DNA from: Pseudomonas serboccidentalis
Lineage (GTDB): Bacteria; Pseudomonadota; Gammaproteobacteria; Pseudomonadales; Pseudomonadaceae
Direction: 5' to 3'
Assembly (NCBI RefSeq): GCF_028830055.1
Contig: NZ_CP101655.1
Location: 2,188,051-2,252,050 of the forward strand
DNA: 64,000 nucleotides
Part shown: positions 50,355 through 60,282 of the stretch, one piece after another
Numbering within the stretch: the first letter of the stretch is position 1
How the letters are laid out: each line of letters begins with the position of its first letter
Notes under the pieces: generated by a model
Database searches by the model: none
Seen by the model: the letters and a program-made list of their open reading frames with translations, nothing else
What the model was told of the DNA's origin: nothing
Made by a program: the position numbers and the translations under genes

Positions 50355-50900
50355 TTACTTGATCAGGCTGAGGAACTCACTGCGGGTGGCCGCGTTTTCG
50401 CGGAACTCACCGAGCATCACCGAGGTGATCATCGACGAGTTCTGCTTCTCGACACCGCGCATCATCATGCACATGTGCTTGGCCTCGATCACCACGGCGA
50501 CGCCCAGCGCGCCGGTGACTTGCATCACCGCATCGGCGATCTGGCGGCTGAGGTTTTCCTGGATCTGCAGGCGACGGGCGTACATGTCGACGATCCGCGC
50601 AACCTTCGACAGGCCCAGCACCTTGCCGCTAGGGATGTACGCGACGTGCGCCTTGCCGATGAACGGCAGCAGGTGGTGTTCGCACAACGAGTACAGCTCG
50701 ATGTCCTTGACCAGCACCATTTCGCTGTTGTCGGAGCTGAACAGGGCACCGTTGGTGACCTCTTCGAGCGTCTGTTCATAACCGCGGCAGAGATACTGCA
50801 TGGCTTTGGCGGCACGCTTTGGCGTGTCGAGCAGGCCCTCGCGGGACACGTCCTCGCCCAGTTGGCCGAGAATCGCGGTGTAATTCTGTTCCAGGGACAT
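50355..50900 (-). CDS. folE: GTP cyclohydrolase I FolE
   Basis: A 181-residue enzyme starting [18 protein letters not shown]. Signature blocks: [20 protein letters not shown] (zinc Cys and His), [20 protein letters not shown], and [18 protein letters not shown] (second zinc Cys), then [15 protein letters not shown]. It converts GTP to dihydroneopterin triphosphate for folate synthesis. A terminator follows on both sides, so it is a single-gene unit. A longer in-frame start (50951) lacks a ribosome site. Confidence 0.97.
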   Translation of the reverse strand: MSLEQNYTAILGQLGEDVSREGLLDTPKRAAKAMQYLCRGYEQTLEEVTNGALFSSDNSEMVLVKDIELYSLCEHHLLPFIGKAHVAYIPSGKVLGLSKVARIVDMYARRLQIQENLSRQIADAVMQVTGALGVAVVIEAKHMCMMMRGVEKQNSSMITSVMLGEFRENAATRSEFLSLIK

Positions 50901-50977
50901 GAAACTACCTGTGGGGATTTTCGCAAAGGGCAAGGGTACGGTGGCGGACACAACCCTGCAAGTTCGGTGTAACGCGA

Positions 50978-51535
50978 TTATTCGTCGCGGCCTTCCATCA
51001 TGGTGCGTTTGAGCATCACGTAAACCGCACCGGCACCGCCATGCCTGGCCTGACAGGAGCAGAAGCCGAGCACTTGCGGATGCTGGCGCAGCCAGGTGTT
51101 GACGTGGCTTTTGATCATCGGCCGCTTGCCGTCCAGGCGTACAGCCTTGCCGTGGGTGACGCGCACGCAGCGGATTTCGAATCGGGTCGCTTCCGCCAGA
51201 AATGCCCAGAGGGTCTCACGGGCTTTTTCGACGTTCATGCCGTGCAGGTCGAGGCTGCCTTCGAACGGAATCTGGCCGATCTTGAGCTTGCGCATCTGAC
51301 TTTCCTGCACCCCGTCGCGGGCCCACATCAGTTCGTCTTCGGGGCCGACGTCGATCACGAACTGATCGGACAGGCCATCCACGGTAGTGGTGTCGGTGCG
51401 CACGGTGGCGGACTGGCGCAGTTTGGCGATCTGGGCGCGGTCAGCTTTGGGTTTGCCGGTGTCGGCGCGGTCGTGCTTGATCGGCTTGACGCCTTGGATC
51501 GCACTTTTGAACAGGGAAAAATCGTCGTCTTGCAT
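50978..51535 (-). CDS. Smr-domain protein (MutS2 C-terminal type)
   Basis: A 185-residue protein. The N-terminal 95 residues are acidic and variable. The C-terminal Smr domain (~100-180) has [20 protein letters not shown], with the DLHG motif, then [12 protein letters not shown] (THGK) and [20 protein letters not shown]. Smr domains are DNA or RNA endonucleases. It lies between folE and the small membrane protein gene. Confidence 0.9.
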   Translation of the reverse strand: MQDDDFSLFKSAIQGVKPIKHDRADTGKPKADRAQIAKLRQSATVRTDTTTVDGLSDQFVIDVGPEDELMWARDGVQESQMRKLKIGQIPFEGSLDLHGMNVEKARETLWAFLAEATRFEIRCVRVTHGKAVRLDGKRPMIKSHVNTWLRQHPQVLGFCSCQARHGGAGAVYVMLKRTMMEGRDE

Positions 51536-51582
51536 GTCAGCCTCCGCGAAGGGCGGCCAGTTTACCCAAGTCGAAACAAAAC

Positions 51583-51603
51583 GGCCCGGCAAAAAGCCAG
51601 GCC
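51583..51603 (-). terminator. Terminator between small membrane protein and smr genes
   Basis: Read leftwards, GGCCTGGC TTTTT GCCGGGCC forms an 8-bp stem with one mismatch, followed by GTTTTGTTT. Confidence 0.6.
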
Positions 51604-51609
51604 ATCACC

Positions 51610-51930
51610 TCAGTCGTGTTTTTTCATCAGGTGCGGGGACATGTTCAGTTCCCGCGATTGCCGGGCGCGACGCCGGCAACGACGCCACAGCGCCACGCCG
51701 AAGTACAGAAACAACAAACCGACCGCCAGAATGATCGCCGAACCCATCGGCGTGGCATTCAAGTCGCCGAGCGCCGGTGGGCGCCCCAGCAGGCTGGCGG
51801 CACCGGCCATCGCCAGCAGCACACCGAACATCGCCAGAATGGCGGCGATCGCTGCGCCAAATCGAAAACGCCAGTTGCTTTGGCCTTTGGGCCGCAAGCG
51901 GCGTGCGTCAAATCCATCGGATAACTTCAT
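51610..51930 (-). CDS. Small membrane protein (two-helix)
   Basis: About 106 residues from MKLSDGFDARRLRPK, with ribosome site AAGGTCGG. Two hydrophobic helices (FRFGAAIAAILAMFGVLLAM and GSAIILAVGLLFLYFGVALW) are separated by a Pro/Gly-rich loop, followed by an Arg-rich C-terminus (RRCRRRARQSREL). No family is recognised. It is probably an inner-membrane protein of unknown role; conserved hypothetical is the best label. Confidence 0.6.
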   Translation of the reverse strand: MKLSDGFDARRLRPKGQSNWRFRFGAAIAAILAMFGVLLAMAGAASLLGRPPALGDLNATPMGSAIILAVGLLFLYFGVALWRRCRRRARQSRELNMSPHLMKKHD

Positions 51931-52074
51931 TCCGACCTTCCTCAATGGGTATCGGCCCTTCGACCGGGAGTTGACCGGGTTGTTCCTGAGGCTAAGGCAA
52001 TTGAAGCCAATGCGAGGCTTTTGCGGATGAGCGGCGCTGTGAGCCGCTCACCGGAGTTTGAAGCAGGCCCGCGA

Positions 52075-52665
52075 TCAGATCAGATCCTGAGTCAAGGCGA
52101 GGGTGGCGAAGTTGTCGGCCATGATCGCCATTTCCGCTTCCTGCACCACGGCGGCGCTGAGCACACGGCCCTTAAATGGCAGGTCGCGGGTGGCGCAGGC
52201 GTCTTCGACCAGGGTGCAACGGAAACCCAGGTTCTTCGCCGCGCGCACGGTGGTGCTGACGCTGGAGTGGCTCATGAAGCCGCAGACGATCAGGTCCAGC
52301 GAGCCCAGATTCTGCAAACGGTCCAGCAGTTCGGTGCCGTGGAAGGCGCTCGGCAGCAGTTTGCCGATGATGGTTTCATCACCCTGTGGCTCAAGGCCGG
52401 GGATGAATTCGCCGCGCTCGCCCTGTGGGTCGAACAGGCCACCGACGGTGCCGAGATGACGCACGTGCACGATCGGCCGACCGGCTGCACGGGCTGCGGC
52501 GACCAGTTGTTTGATGTTCGCGACGGCCGCGTCCATGCCGCTCAGGGCCAGCGGGCCACTGAGGTACTCCTTCTGGGCATCGATGATGACCACGGTGGCA
52601 TGGCTCAGCGTGGCCGCTGCGTAACCGCGGCCGCTGAGTTGAAACATCGTTTTTGGAACGGACAT
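52075..52665 (-). CDS. Isochorismatase-like hydrolase with Ser at the Cys position
   Basis: A 196-residue protein starting MSVPKTMFQLSGRGY. It has the isochorismatase fold: VVIIDAQKEYLSG (catalytic Asp), VHVRHLGTVGG, then LIVCGFMSHSSVSTTVRAA. In cysteine hydrolases of this fold the last motif holds the nucleophilic Cys (GFMTHMCVSTT type); here that position is Ser. It may thus act like non-thiol isochorismatases or be altered in activity. A second block VVQEAEMAIMADNFATLAL closes the protein. Substrate unknown. Confidence 0.82.
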   Translation of the reverse strand: MSVPKTMFQLSGRGYAAATLSHATVVIIDAQKEYLSGPLALSGMDAAVANIKQLVAAARAAGRPIVHVRHLGTVGGLFDPQGERGEFIPGLEPQGDETIIGKLLPSAFHGTELLDRLQNLGSLDLIVCGFMSHSSVSTTVRAAKNLGFRCTLVEDACATRDLPFKGRVLSAAVVQEAEMAIMADNFATLALTQDLI

Positions 52666-52904
52666 TCTGGGGCTCCTTGGGGTGGGGCTTTTGCGGCATT
52701 GTCCTCTGGCTGAGCGGTTCTGTGAACCGCTACCATCGCAAGCGCCGTCGTTACTGGCCTGCAGCCTTGTCAAGTTACACGTTCCGTTCAATAGCTGATG
52801 CAAAAATCAGAAAAGTCCTACTGTCGCCCCCGTATGTTTCCCGCGTCGTCGTGACGCGTTTTGGCTGCTAGAATCGCCAGTCGTTTTTTCTGGAGTTCTG
52901 CCCC

Positions 52905-53813
52905 GTGATCACTTCCCGACTTCGTACCCTGCGCGACCACATCCGTTGGGCCGTCAGCCGCTTCCATGGGGAGGATCTGTTTTTCGGCCATGGCACCGAC
53001 AACGCCTGGGACGAAGCCCGGCAGTTGGTGCTCGGTGCGTTGCACCTGCCATGGGAAATCGCCGACAGCTACCTCGATTGCGCGCTGGAGGATGACGAAC
53101 TGGTCAACCTGCAGCGTCTGCTCAAGCGCCGCATCGAAGAGCGCATCCCGACCGCTTACCTGCTGGGTGAGGCGTGGTTCTGCGGCATGTCGTTCATCGT
53201 CGATGAGCGCGTGCTGATCCCGCGTTCACCGATTGGCGAGCTGATCGAAAACCGCTTCGCACCGTGGATCGGCGACGAGCCTGCACGCATTCTCGACCTG
53301 TGCACCGGCTCCGGCTGCATCGGTATCGCCTGCGCCTACGAGTTCCAGAACGCTGAAGTGGTGCTGGCGGACCTGTCGTTCGAAGCGCTGGAAGTCGCCA
53401 ATCAGAACATTGAGCGCCACGGCGTCGATGAGCGCGTGTATACCGTGCAGGGCGATGGTTTCGATGGGCTGCCGGGGCAGCGTTTTGACTTGATCGTGTC
53501 GAACCCGCCGTATGTCGACGCAGAGGATTTCGCCGACATGCCGGACGAATACCAGCATGAACCGGAGCTGGGCCTGGCCTGCGGTGATGACGGTCTGAAC
53601 CTGGTACGACGGATGCTCGCCGAAGCGGCGGATCACCTGACCGAGAAGGGGTTGCTGATCGTTGAAGTGGGCAACAGCCAGGTGCATGTCGAAGCGCTGT
53701 ACCCGGAAGTCGACTTCGCCTGGCTCGATTTCGAGCGCGGCGGGCATGGCGTGTTCATGCTGACAGCGGAGCAGTGCCGCGATCACCAGGCCCTGTTCGC
53801 CTCCCGCGTCTAA
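52905..53813 (+). CDS. prmB: Ribosomal protein uL3 N5-glutamine methyltransferase PrmB
   Basis: A 302-residue SAM-dependent enzyme with a GTG start. An N-terminal helical domain ([20 protein letters not shown]) precedes the Rossmann domain with [19 protein letters not shown] (SAM) and the catalytic [12 protein letters not shown] (NPPY), then [19 protein letters not shown] [16 protein letters not shown], the family mark. The lead text [15 protein letters not shown] is typical of PrmB. It methylates Gln in ribosomal protein L3. Confidence 0.97.
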   Translation: MITSRLRTLRDHIRWAVSRFHGEDLFFGHGTDNAWDEARQLVLGALHLPWEIADSYLDCALEDDELVNLQRLLKRRIEERIPTAYLLGEAWFCGMSFIVDERVLIPRSPIGELIENRFAPWIGDEPARILDLCTGSGCIGIACAYEFQNAEVVLADLSFEALEVANQNIERHGVDERVYTVQGDGFDGLPGQRFDLIVSNPPYVDAEDFADMPDEYQHEPELGLACGDDGLNLVRRMLAEAADHLTEKGLLIVEVGNSQVHVEALYPEVDFAWLDFERGGHGVFMLTAEQCRDHQALFASRV

Positions 53814-53823
53814 AGCCTAAAAG

Positions 53824-53907
53824 CAAAAGATCGCAGCCTTCGGCAGCTCCTACAGGGTGTACACCAATCCCAATGTAGGAGCTGCCGAAGGCTGCGATCT
53901 TTTGATC
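53824..53907. repeat. REPIN with GCC-GAA-GGC arms
   Basis: Both arms are GCCGAAGGCTGCGATC (one inverted). It lies between convergent prmB and the hypothetical gene. Confidence 0.88.
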
Positions 53908-54698
53908 TACCGGTGCGTAGCAATCCAGATCAACAACCCCGCCTGAAACACCGCAAACGCCACCAGACAGGTAATGGTGAAGCGCAAACCGGCGTCTTCA
54001 CGCTTGAACTTGCTGACTTTCTCTTCCTGCTTCTTCAGCTTCACTTCCTGCTCGGCCAGGTTCTGCTCGGCCTGTTGCAGCATCTGCGCCGCTTCGAGAA
54101 TCTCGACGATCTGCAGCTTCTCGCTGTTCCAGTCGCCCAGCAAGTCACCGACCTGCACCTCTTTGACGCTGCCCTTCAAATGCTGGGCGTCGGCATACAC
54201 CACGTCGAAACCATGTACGCGCAAGAAGTGATCGCGACGCAGGCGGGTGTCTTCGTTCAGCGCGTCCTTGTTGTTCAAGTCCATGCCGTCGATGGTGTAG
54301 GTCGGCCAGCGCTTTTTCGCCCAGTTGATGCCTTGCGCAGCCATGAAGCGGCCGATGCCGCGGTTCAGCGGTTCGATCTGCAAGCCGCTGTCGGGGCCGA
54401 AATGCACGCGCTTGGTGGTGTGATTGACCCACACGTCGAGCTGGTTCTGCTCTTTGCGTACGCGCTGGGCGGGGAGTTTGATCGCCATGCGCATCAGGCT
54501 GTGTTCTTTGCTGTTGCGCTCGGCATAGCCGAATTCGACAAAGCGCAACGGCCGGCCACCGGTGTGACGGTCAGTCTGCAGCGGGGCCAGGCGGAGCATC
54601 TTGTGGTGCTCGACGCTGACGTCCGCCCATGGCAGCTCGACCGCTGGCGGTGCGTCTTTTTCAGCGGTGGTGTCGGGTGAAGTCTGGGTATCAGTCAT
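53907..54698 (-). CDS. Hypothetical protein with coiled coil and C-terminal membrane anchor
   Basis: A 263-residue protein. Residues 1-170 are a soluble domain (VEFGYAERNSKEHSLMRMAI, LDVWVNHTTKRVHFGPDSGL, GIGRFMAAQGINWAKKRW, then TRLRRDHFLRVHGFDVVYAD). Residues ~185-235 form a coiled coil rich in Gln/Glu/Lys (LQQAEQNLAEQEVKLKKQEE). A single C-terminal helix (FTITCLVAFAVFQAGLLIWI) anchors it to the membrane. I do not recognise the family. It faces prmB across a REPIN. Confidence 0.65.
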   Translation of the reverse strand: MTDTQTSPDTTAEKDAPPAVELPWADVSVEHHKMLRLAPLQTDRHTGGRPLRFVEFGYAERNSKEHSLMRMAIKLPAQRVRKEQNQLDVWVNHTTKRVHFGPDSGLQIEPLNRGIGRFMAAQGINWAKKRWPTYTIDGMDLNNKDALNEDTRLRRDHFLRVHGFDVVYADAQHLKGSVKEVQVGDLLGDWNSEKLQIVEILEAAQMLQQAEQNLAEQEVKLKKQEEKVSKFKREDAGLRFTITCLVAFAVFQAGLLIWIATHR

Positions 54699-54797
54699 AG
54701 CGGCGAGATCCTGTCCAAGCTCTGCTTGTCGCCAGCCAGTACGCTGGCGACAAAGGCTTATCGGCCGTTTCTGACAAGACTAGAGGGCAAACTACGG

Positions 54798-55751
54798 TTA
54801 ACGGGTGCGAAGTCCGTCAATAAACTCGATGAGTTTGCCGCCCAGTTCCGCTGCCAGTGGCAAATTCGGGTCCTTGTAGGAGGCCAATTGCCGCTTCACA
54901 TCGGCGGGGACGATGCGCATCACGTGGTTCATGCCCTCGATCACCACCAGTTCGGCGTCGGGCTTGGCGGCTTTCAGCGCCCGCGCATCGCCAACGTCGA
55001 CTTGCATGTCGTTGCTGCCCTGAACGATCAGCGCCGGCATCTTCAGTTGCGCAAAGGCCTTGGCCGGCTCCTGGCGGAACAGCGAAATCAGGTACGGCTG
55101 CACACTTGGCCGGAAAATCGGCTGCAGCGGCGCCGGCACGTTGGCATCGGTGTGGCCGGCCTTGAGGCTGTCGAGCAGTTCGTTGCTGCGCAGCATCAAC
55201 GGCGGCGGCAGACTGCGCGCCAGTTGTTCGCGAATCACTTGATCGACCGGCCGGGCGCTGCCGGACAGGGAAATCAGCGCCGCGGCGTCGGCGCGCGGGG
55301 CGGCGAGGGTGGCGATGAGGGCGCCTTCACTGTGACCGAGCAGAATCAACGGACCGAACCGTGGATCGCTTTTCAGCTTCTGGCTCCAGGCCACGGCATC
55401 GTTGACGTAGGCCTCCACCGACAGATTGCGCTCGTCGGGTGTGGCCGCAAAGCTCGCGGCCACACCGCGCTTGTCGTAACGCACGCTGGCGATGTTGTGT
55501 TTGGCCAGCACCCAGGCCAGCCGCTTGAGGCTGTCATTGCGCCCGCCATCGGGGTTATTTCCGTCACGATCCGTAGGACCGGAGCCTGCAAGGATCAGGA
55601 CAACCGGCACCGGGTTGTCGGATTTTGGCAACAACAGGGAGCCGAAAAGTTCACCGTTGCCGGTGTCCAGAGAGATCGGGCGCTGCAGGACAGTCGCGTG
55701 GGCAAAGCCGGTAAACAGGGTAAGACTCAAGATCAGAACTCGCAGCATCAT
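54798..55751 (-). CDS. Exported alpha/beta hydrolase
   Basis: About 317 residues from MMLRVLILSLTLFTGFAHA, a signal peptide. Serine hydrolase marks: LILAGSGPTDRDGNNP (oxyanion region), VRYDKRGVAASFAA, the nucleophile GHSEGA (about 143-148), and the late acid/base pair in IVQGSNDMQVDVGDAR and EGMNHVMR. It is an esterase/lipase-like periplasmic enzyme of unknown substrate. It is divergent from aroC. Confidence 0.85.
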   Translation of the reverse strand: MMLRVLILSLTLFTGFAHATVLQRPISLDTGNGELFGSLLLPKSDNPVPVVLILAGSGPTDRDGNNPDGGRNDSLKRLAWVLAKHNIASVRYDKRGVAASFAATPDERNLSVEAYVNDAVAWSQKLKSDPRFGPLILLGHSEGALIATLAAPRADAAALISLSGSARPVDQVIREQLARSLPPPLMLRSNELLDSLKAGHTDANVPAPLQPIFRPSVQPYLISLFRQEPAKAFAQLKMPALIVQGSNDMQVDVGDARALKAAKPDAELVVIEGMNHVMRIVPADVKRQLASYKDPNLPLAAELGGKLIEFIDGLRTR

Positions 55752-55881
55752 CACGCCATCATTCGCCAAGGTGCCGGTTGGACTCACCAACACCACTAAG
55801 GTTCGAGGATGAACTAGTCGGTTAGCCTGCGTATACTGGCGCGCATCACGAATTTGGGTTTGATTCCACGGAGCGTCCTGC

Positions 55882-56973
55882 ATGTCCGGCAATACCTACG
55901 GCAAGTTGTTCACTGTCACCACCGCTGGCGAAAGCCATGGTCCGGCGTTGGTCGCCATTGTCGACGGCTGCCCACCGGGCCTGGAGATCTCCCTCGAAGA
56001 CCTGCAGCGCGACCTCGATCGCCGCAAGCCGGGCACCAGCCGCCACACCACCCAGCGGCAGGAAGCCGACGAAGTCGAAATCCTCTCCGGCGTGTTCGAA
56101 GGCCGCACCACTGGCTGCTCCATCGGCCTGTTGATCCGCAACACCGACCAGAAGTCCAAGGACTACTCGGCGATCAAGGACCTGTTCCGCCCGGCCCATG
56201 CCGATTACACCTACCACCACAAATACGGTGAGCGCGATTACCGTGGTGGCGGTCGCAGCTCGGCGCGGGAAACCGCGATGCGCGTGGCGGCCGGTGCGAT
56301 CGCCAAGAAGTTTCTCGCGACCCAGGGCATCGTCATCCGTGGCTACATGAGCCAGCTCGGCCCGATCGAAATCCCGTTCAAGACCTGGGATTCGGTGGAA
56401 GAGAACGCCTTCTTCAGCCCGGATCCGGACAAGGTGCCGGAGCTGGAAGCCTACATGGACCAGTTGCGCCGCGATCAGGACTCGGTCGGGGCGAAGATCA
56501 CCGTGGTCGCCGAAGGCGTGATGCCGGGTCTTGGCGAACCGATTTTCGACCGTCTCGACGCCGAACTGGCGCACGCGCTGATGAGCATCAACGCGGTCAA
56601 AGGTGTGGAAATCGGCGCCGGTTTCGCCTGCGTCGCACAACGCGGCACCGAGCATCGCGATGAACTGACCCCGGAAGGTTTCCTCAGCAACAACGCCGGC
56701 GGCATTCTGGGTGGCATCTCCTCGGGTCAGCCGATCGTCGCGCATCTGGCGCTCAAGCCAACGTCGAGCATCACCACCCCGGGCCGTTCGATCGACATCC
56801 ATGGCAACCCGGTGGACGTGATCACCAAGGGCCGTCATGACCCCTGCGTCGGCATCCGCGCCACGCCGATTGCCGAAGCGATGATGGCCATCGTGCTGAT
56901 GGACCACCTGCTGCGTCACCGTGGGCAGAACGCCGACGTGCGTGTCAGCACCCCGGTGCTGGGTCAGCTTTGA
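55882..56973 (+). CDS. aroC: Chorismate synthase AroC
   Basis: A 363-residue enzyme. Family marks: [40 protein letters not shown] and [12 protein letters not shown] with FMN/EPSP-binding residues, and late [19 protein letters not shown]. It makes chorismate from 5-enolpyruvylshikimate-3-phosphate, the branch point of aromatic synthesis. It is followed 34 bp later by an MFS gene. Confidence 0.98.
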   Translation: MSGNTYGKLFTVTTAGESHGPALVAIVDGCPPGLEISLEDLQRDLDRRKPGTSRHTTQRQEADEVEILSGVFEGRTTGCSIGLLIRNTDQKSKDYSAIKDLFRPAHADYTYHHKYGERDYRGGGRSSARETAMRVAAGAIAKKFLATQGIVIRGYMSQLGPIEIPFKTWDSVEENAFFSPDPDKVPELEAYMDQLRRDQDSVGAKITVVAEGVMPGLGEPIFDRLDAELAHALMSINAVKGVEIGAGFACVAQRGTEHRDELTPEGFLSNNAGGILGGISSGQPIVAHLALKPTSSITTPGRSIDIHGNPVDVITKGRHDPCVGIRATPIAEAMMAIVLMDHLLRHRGQNADVRVSTPVLGQL

Positions 56974-57007
56974 TGGGTGATCTCAAGGCCGCTGCGGCAT
57001 AACCCCC

Positions 57008-58153
57008 GTGGCGGCGCTCCCGTACTGGCGGCTGTCCAGTTTCTATCTGTTCTATTTCGCCTTGCTCGGTTCGACAGCGCCGTTTCTGGCGCTGTACTTC
57101 GATCACCTCGGGTTCAGCGCTGCGCGCATCGGCGAACTGGTGGCGATCCCGATGCTGATGCGCTGCGTGGCGCCGAACATCTGGGGCTGGCTCGGCGACT
57201 ACACCGGCAAACGGCTGGCCATCGTGCGCTTCGGCGCGGTGTGCACGCTGCTGACGTTCTCGCTGATTTTTGTCAGCAAGACCTACGCCTGGCTGGCGAT
57301 GGTCATGGCGTTGCATGCGTTCTTCTGGCACGCGGTGCTGCCGCAGTTCGAAGTCATCACCCTCGCGCACTTGCAGGGACAAACCTCACGCTACAGCCAG
57401 ATTCGTCTGTGGGGCTCGATCGGTTTCATCATCACCGTGGTCGCGCTGGGGCGCTTGTTCGAATGGCTGAGCCTCGACATCTACCCGGCAGCGCTGGTGC
57501 TGATCATGGCCGGTATCGTCCTCAGCAGTTTGTGGGTGCCGAATGCGCAACCGCCTCAAGGTAACCGGCCTGGCGGGGAGGGCTTTCTCAAGCAGTTGCG
57601 CAGCCCCGGTGTGCTGGCGTTCTACGGCTGCGTCGCGCTGATGCAGATGAGCCACGGCCCGTATTACACGTTTTTGACCTTGCACCTTGAACGACTCGGT
57701 TACAGCCGGGGCGTGATCGGCATGCTCTGGGCCGTGGGCGTGGTCGCCGAAGTACTGATGTTCATGTTCATGAGCCGGATTCTCGCGCGGTTTTCGTTGC
57801 GTCGGGTCCTGATGGCGAGTTTTCTGCTGGCGGCGCTGCGCTGGTTGCTGCTAGGTTCGTTCGCCGAATTCCTGTGGGTGCTGTTGTTCGCCCAAGTGCT
57901 GCATGCGGCGACCTTCGGCAGCTTTCATGCCGCTGCCATCGCGTTCGTGCAACGTAGCTTCGGTGCGCGCCAGCAAGGCCAGGGCCAGGCGCTGTATGCA
58001 GCGCTGGCCGGCACTGGCGGTGCGTTGGGCGCGTTGTATTCCGGTTACAGCTGGAATGCCCTCGGCGCGACATTGACCTTTAGTATTGCCAGTCTCGCGG
58101 CGCTCGCTGCTGCCGTTATCATTGCCACACGTATGCAAGAGGACAGGCCATGA
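57008..58153 (+). CDS. MFS transporter (HcaT/LacY-like family)
   Basis: A 381-residue membrane protein with 12 predicted helices and GTG start. It begins AALPYWRLSSFYLFYFALLG and has LFLALYFDHLGFSAARIGEL-type sequence (PFLALYFDHLGFSAARIGEL) and AVGVVAEVLMFMFMSRILAR, typical of the MFS_1-like/3-phenylpropionate transporter group. The cargo is unknown. Its stop overlaps the mtnB start (ATGA), so it is co-transcribed with the methionine salvage genes. Confidence 0.85.
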   Translation: MAALPYWRLSSFYLFYFALLGSTAPFLALYFDHLGFSAARIGELVAIPMLMRCVAPNIWGWLGDYTGKRLAIVRFGAVCTLLTFSLIFVSKTYAWLAMVMALHAFFWHAVLPQFEVITLAHLQGQTSRYSQIRLWGSIGFIITVVALGRLFEWLSLDIYPAALVLIMAGIVLSSLWVPNAQPPQGNRPGGEGFLKQLRSPGVLAFYGCVALMQMSHGPYYTFLTLHLERLGYSRGVIGMLWAVGVVAEVLMFMFMSRILARFSLRRVLMASFLLAALRWLLLGSFAEFLWVLLFAQVLHAATFGSFHAAAIAFVQRSFGARQQGQGQALYAALAGTGGALGALYSGYSWNALGATLTFSIASLAALAAAVIIATRMQEDRP

Positions 58154-58776
58154 GCCTTACGCGTGAACAGCTCGCCCAGCAGATCGTCGACGCCGGGCGT
58201 TTTCTTTATGGTCGCGGCTGGTCGCCGGCCACCAGCAGCAATTATTCGACGCGCCTGTCGGCCAGCGAAGCGCTGCTGACCGTGTCCGGCAAGCACAAGG
58301 GCCAGTTGGGTCTGGACGACGTGCTCGCCACCGACTTGTCCGGCAACAGCCTGGAACCGGGCAAAAAGCCGTCCGCCGAAACCCTGCTGCACACCCAGCT
58401 CTACAGCTGGCGCGCGGAGATCGGCGCGGTGCTGCACACCCATTCGGTGAACGCCACGGTGCTGTCGCGCCTGACGCCGGAAGACTTCATCGAGTTCGAA
58501 GACTACGAACTGCAAAAAGCCTTCAGTGGCATCTCCACTCACGAATCCCGGGTGCGCGTGCCGATTTTCGACAACGATCAGGACATTGCGCGCCTCGCTG
58601 CCAAGGTGCAGCCTTGGCTCGACGCCCATCCCGATTGCGTCGGTTATCTGATTCGCGGCCACGGCCTCTACACCTGGGGGGCGCAGATGAGCGACGCCCT
58701 GCGGCAGATCGAGGCCTTCGAATTCCTGTTTGAATGCGAGTTGAAAACCCGCAGCGTCATGAACCGCCAAGGCTGA
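58150..58776 (+). CDS. mtnB: Methylthioribulose-1-phosphate dehydratase MtnB
   Basis: A 208-residue class II aldolase-like enzyme. Marks: GRFLYGRGWSPATSSNYSTR, LTVSGKHKGQLGLDDV, AETLLHTQLY, LHTHSVNATVLSRL (zinc His pair, HTH), and IRGHGLYTWG (third His). It dehydrates MTRu-1-P to 2,3-diketo-5-methylthiopentyl-1-phosphate. It is the first of mtnB-mtnD-mtnC. Confidence 0.97.
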   Translation: MSLTREQLAQQIVDAGRFLYGRGWSPATSSNYSTRLSASEALLTVSGKHKGQLGLDDVLATDLSGNSLEPGKKPSAETLLHTQLYSWRAEIGAVLHTHSVNATVLSRLTPEDFIEFEDYELQKAFSGISTHESRVRVPIFDNDQDIARLAAKVQPWLDAHPDCVGYLIRGHGLYTWGAQMSDALRQIEAFEFLFECELKTRSVMNRQG

Positions 58777-58868
58777 CTTCACCAGAAGCAGCCCATTTGC
58801 CTGATGAAATGCACTGCCCGACCGGTCAGCAAGAACCGGACGGCAAGGCCGATACCGAGGAATTGCCC

Positions 58869-59414
58869 ATGAGCAGCCTGTCCGTCTATCACGTTTCCAG
58901 CCCTGACCTTCCGAACAAGGTGCTGACCCATTTCGAAGACATCGCCTCGACACTCGCCGAGCAAGGCGTGCGCTTCGACCGCTGGCAAGCCGCGGCGAAG
59001 ATCCAGCCCGGTGCCACCCAGGAAGAAGTGATCAGCGCCTATCAGCAGCAGATCGACAAGCTGATGACCGAACGTGGCTACATCACCGTCGATGTGATCA
59101 GCCTCAACAGCGATCACCCGCAAAAAGCCGAGCTGCGCGCCAAGTTCCTCGAAGAACACCGCCATGGCGAAGACGAAGTTCGCTTCTTCGTCGCCGGGCG
59201 TGGCCTGTTCACCTTGCACATCGACGATTATGTCTACGCGGTGCTGTGTGAGAAGAACGACCTGATCTCGGTACCGGCTGGCACCAAACACTGGTTCGAC
59301 ATGGGCGAGAACCCGCACTTCGTGGCGATTCGCCTGTTCAACAACCCGCAAGGCTGGGTCGCCAACTTCACCGGTGAAGACATCGCCGGGCGCTTCCCGC
59401 GTCTGGAGGACTGA
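58869..59414 (+). CDS. mtnD: Acireductone dioxygenase MtnD
   Basis: A 181-residue cupin. Metal motif [18 protein letters not shown] gives His, His, Glu; the fourth ligand is in [13 protein letters not shown]. The ATG at 58869 has GAGGAATTG as ribosome site. It cleaves the acireductone to the methionine precursor 2-keto-4-methylthiobutyrate and formate (or an off-pathway product depending on metal). 92 bp separate it from mtnB. Confidence 0.97.
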   Translation: MSSLSVYHVSSPDLPNKVLTHFEDIASTLAEQGVRFDRWQAAAKIQPGATQEEVISAYQQQIDKLMTERGYITVDVISLNSDHPQKAELRAKFLEEHRHGEDEVRFFVAGRGLFTLHIDDYVYAVLCEKNDLISVPAGTKHWFDMGENPHFVAIRLFNNPQGWVANFTGEDIAGRFPRLED

Positions 59415-59418
59415 GCCG

Positions 59419-60102
59419 ATGTCGATCAAAGTCATCCTCACCGACATCGAAGGCACCACCAGCGCGGTGAGTTTCGTGTTCGACGTGCTGTTCCCATATG
59501 CCGCCAAACACCTGCCGGAGTTTGTGCGCCAGAACGCCGAGCGCGCCGATGTGGCCGAGCAGATCGCCGCCGTGCGCCGCGACAGCAACGAGCCGCAGGC
59601 TGACGTTGAACGGGTTGTTGAAATTCTTCTGAGCTGGATCGCCGAAGACCGCAAGGCCACGCCGCTCAAAGCACTGCAAGGCATGGTCTGGGAGCAGGGC
59701 TATCAGGCCGGGCAGTTGAAGGGGCATGTTTACCCGGACGCCGTTGAAGCGCTCAAGCGCTGGCATCAGGCCGGTTATCAACTGTTTGTGTATTCGTCGG
59801 GGTCGATCCAGGCGCAGAAGCTGATCTTCGGTTGTTCCGAGGCGGGGGACCTGACGCCGCTGTTCAGCGGTTATTTCGATACCACGTCGGGGCCTAAACG
59901 CGAAGAACAGTCCTATCGCAACATTCAGCAAGCGATTGGCGCCGAGCCGCAGGCCATTCTGTTTCTGTCCGACATCGTTCAGGAACTGGACGCCGCGCAG
60001 GCTGCCGGTTTGCAAACCTGCGGCCTGGCTCGCGACGGTGGCGAGCTGCAAGGGCATGTCACCGTCGACAGCTTTACCGGGATCGAACCGGAAGCCTTCT
60101 AA
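59419..60102 (+). CDS. mtnC: Enolase-phosphatase E1 MtnC
   Basis: A 227-residue HAD phosphatase. It starts [20 protein letters not shown], with DIEGTT as the family's motif I (Asp nucleophile). [17 protein letters not shown] is motif II, and [20 protein letters not shown] carries the late Asp motif ([10 protein letters not shown]). It enolises and dephosphorylates DK-MTP-1-P. It starts 4 nt after mtnD, so the two are co-translated. Confidence 0.97.
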   Translation: MSIKVILTDIEGTTSAVSFVFDVLFPYAAKHLPEFVRQNAERADVAEQIAAVRRDSNEPQADVERVVEILLSWIAEDRKATPLKALQGMVWEQGYQAGQLKGHVYPDAVEALKRWHQAGYQLFVYSSGSIQAQKLIFGCSEAGDLTPLFSGYFDTTSGPKREEQSYRNIQQAIGAEPQAILFLSDIVQELDAAQAAGLQTCGLARDGGELQGHVTVDSFTGIEPEAF

Positions 60103-60116
60103 ACACAAAAACTCCC

Positions 60117-60209
60117 TGTAGGAGCTGCGGAACGCTGCGATCTTTTGATCTTGATTTTGGTTTTAAAGATCAAGATCTCAAAAGATCGCAGCGTTCCGCA
60201 GCTCCTACA
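60117..60209. repeat. REPIN with GCG-GAA-CGC arms
   Basis: Both arms read GCGGAACGCTGCGATC. The stem of the small hairpin differs from the usual GCC...GGC but remains self-complementary. Confidence 0.9.
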
Positions 60210-60226
60210 TAAAAACCGCGTACAAA

Positions 60227-60266
60227 AAACAGGCCGGGCAGTGAAAGCTGCCAGGCCTGTTTTGTT
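60227..60266. terminator. Bidirectional terminator
   Basis: AAACAGGCC and GGCCTGTTT arms, extended inside by GGCAG/CTGCC, form a stem with T-rich ends in both directions. It ends the plus-strand mtn operon and the minus-strand DUF3509 gene. Confidence 0.8.
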
Positions 60267-60282
60267 TAAAGCTTCGAATCAG

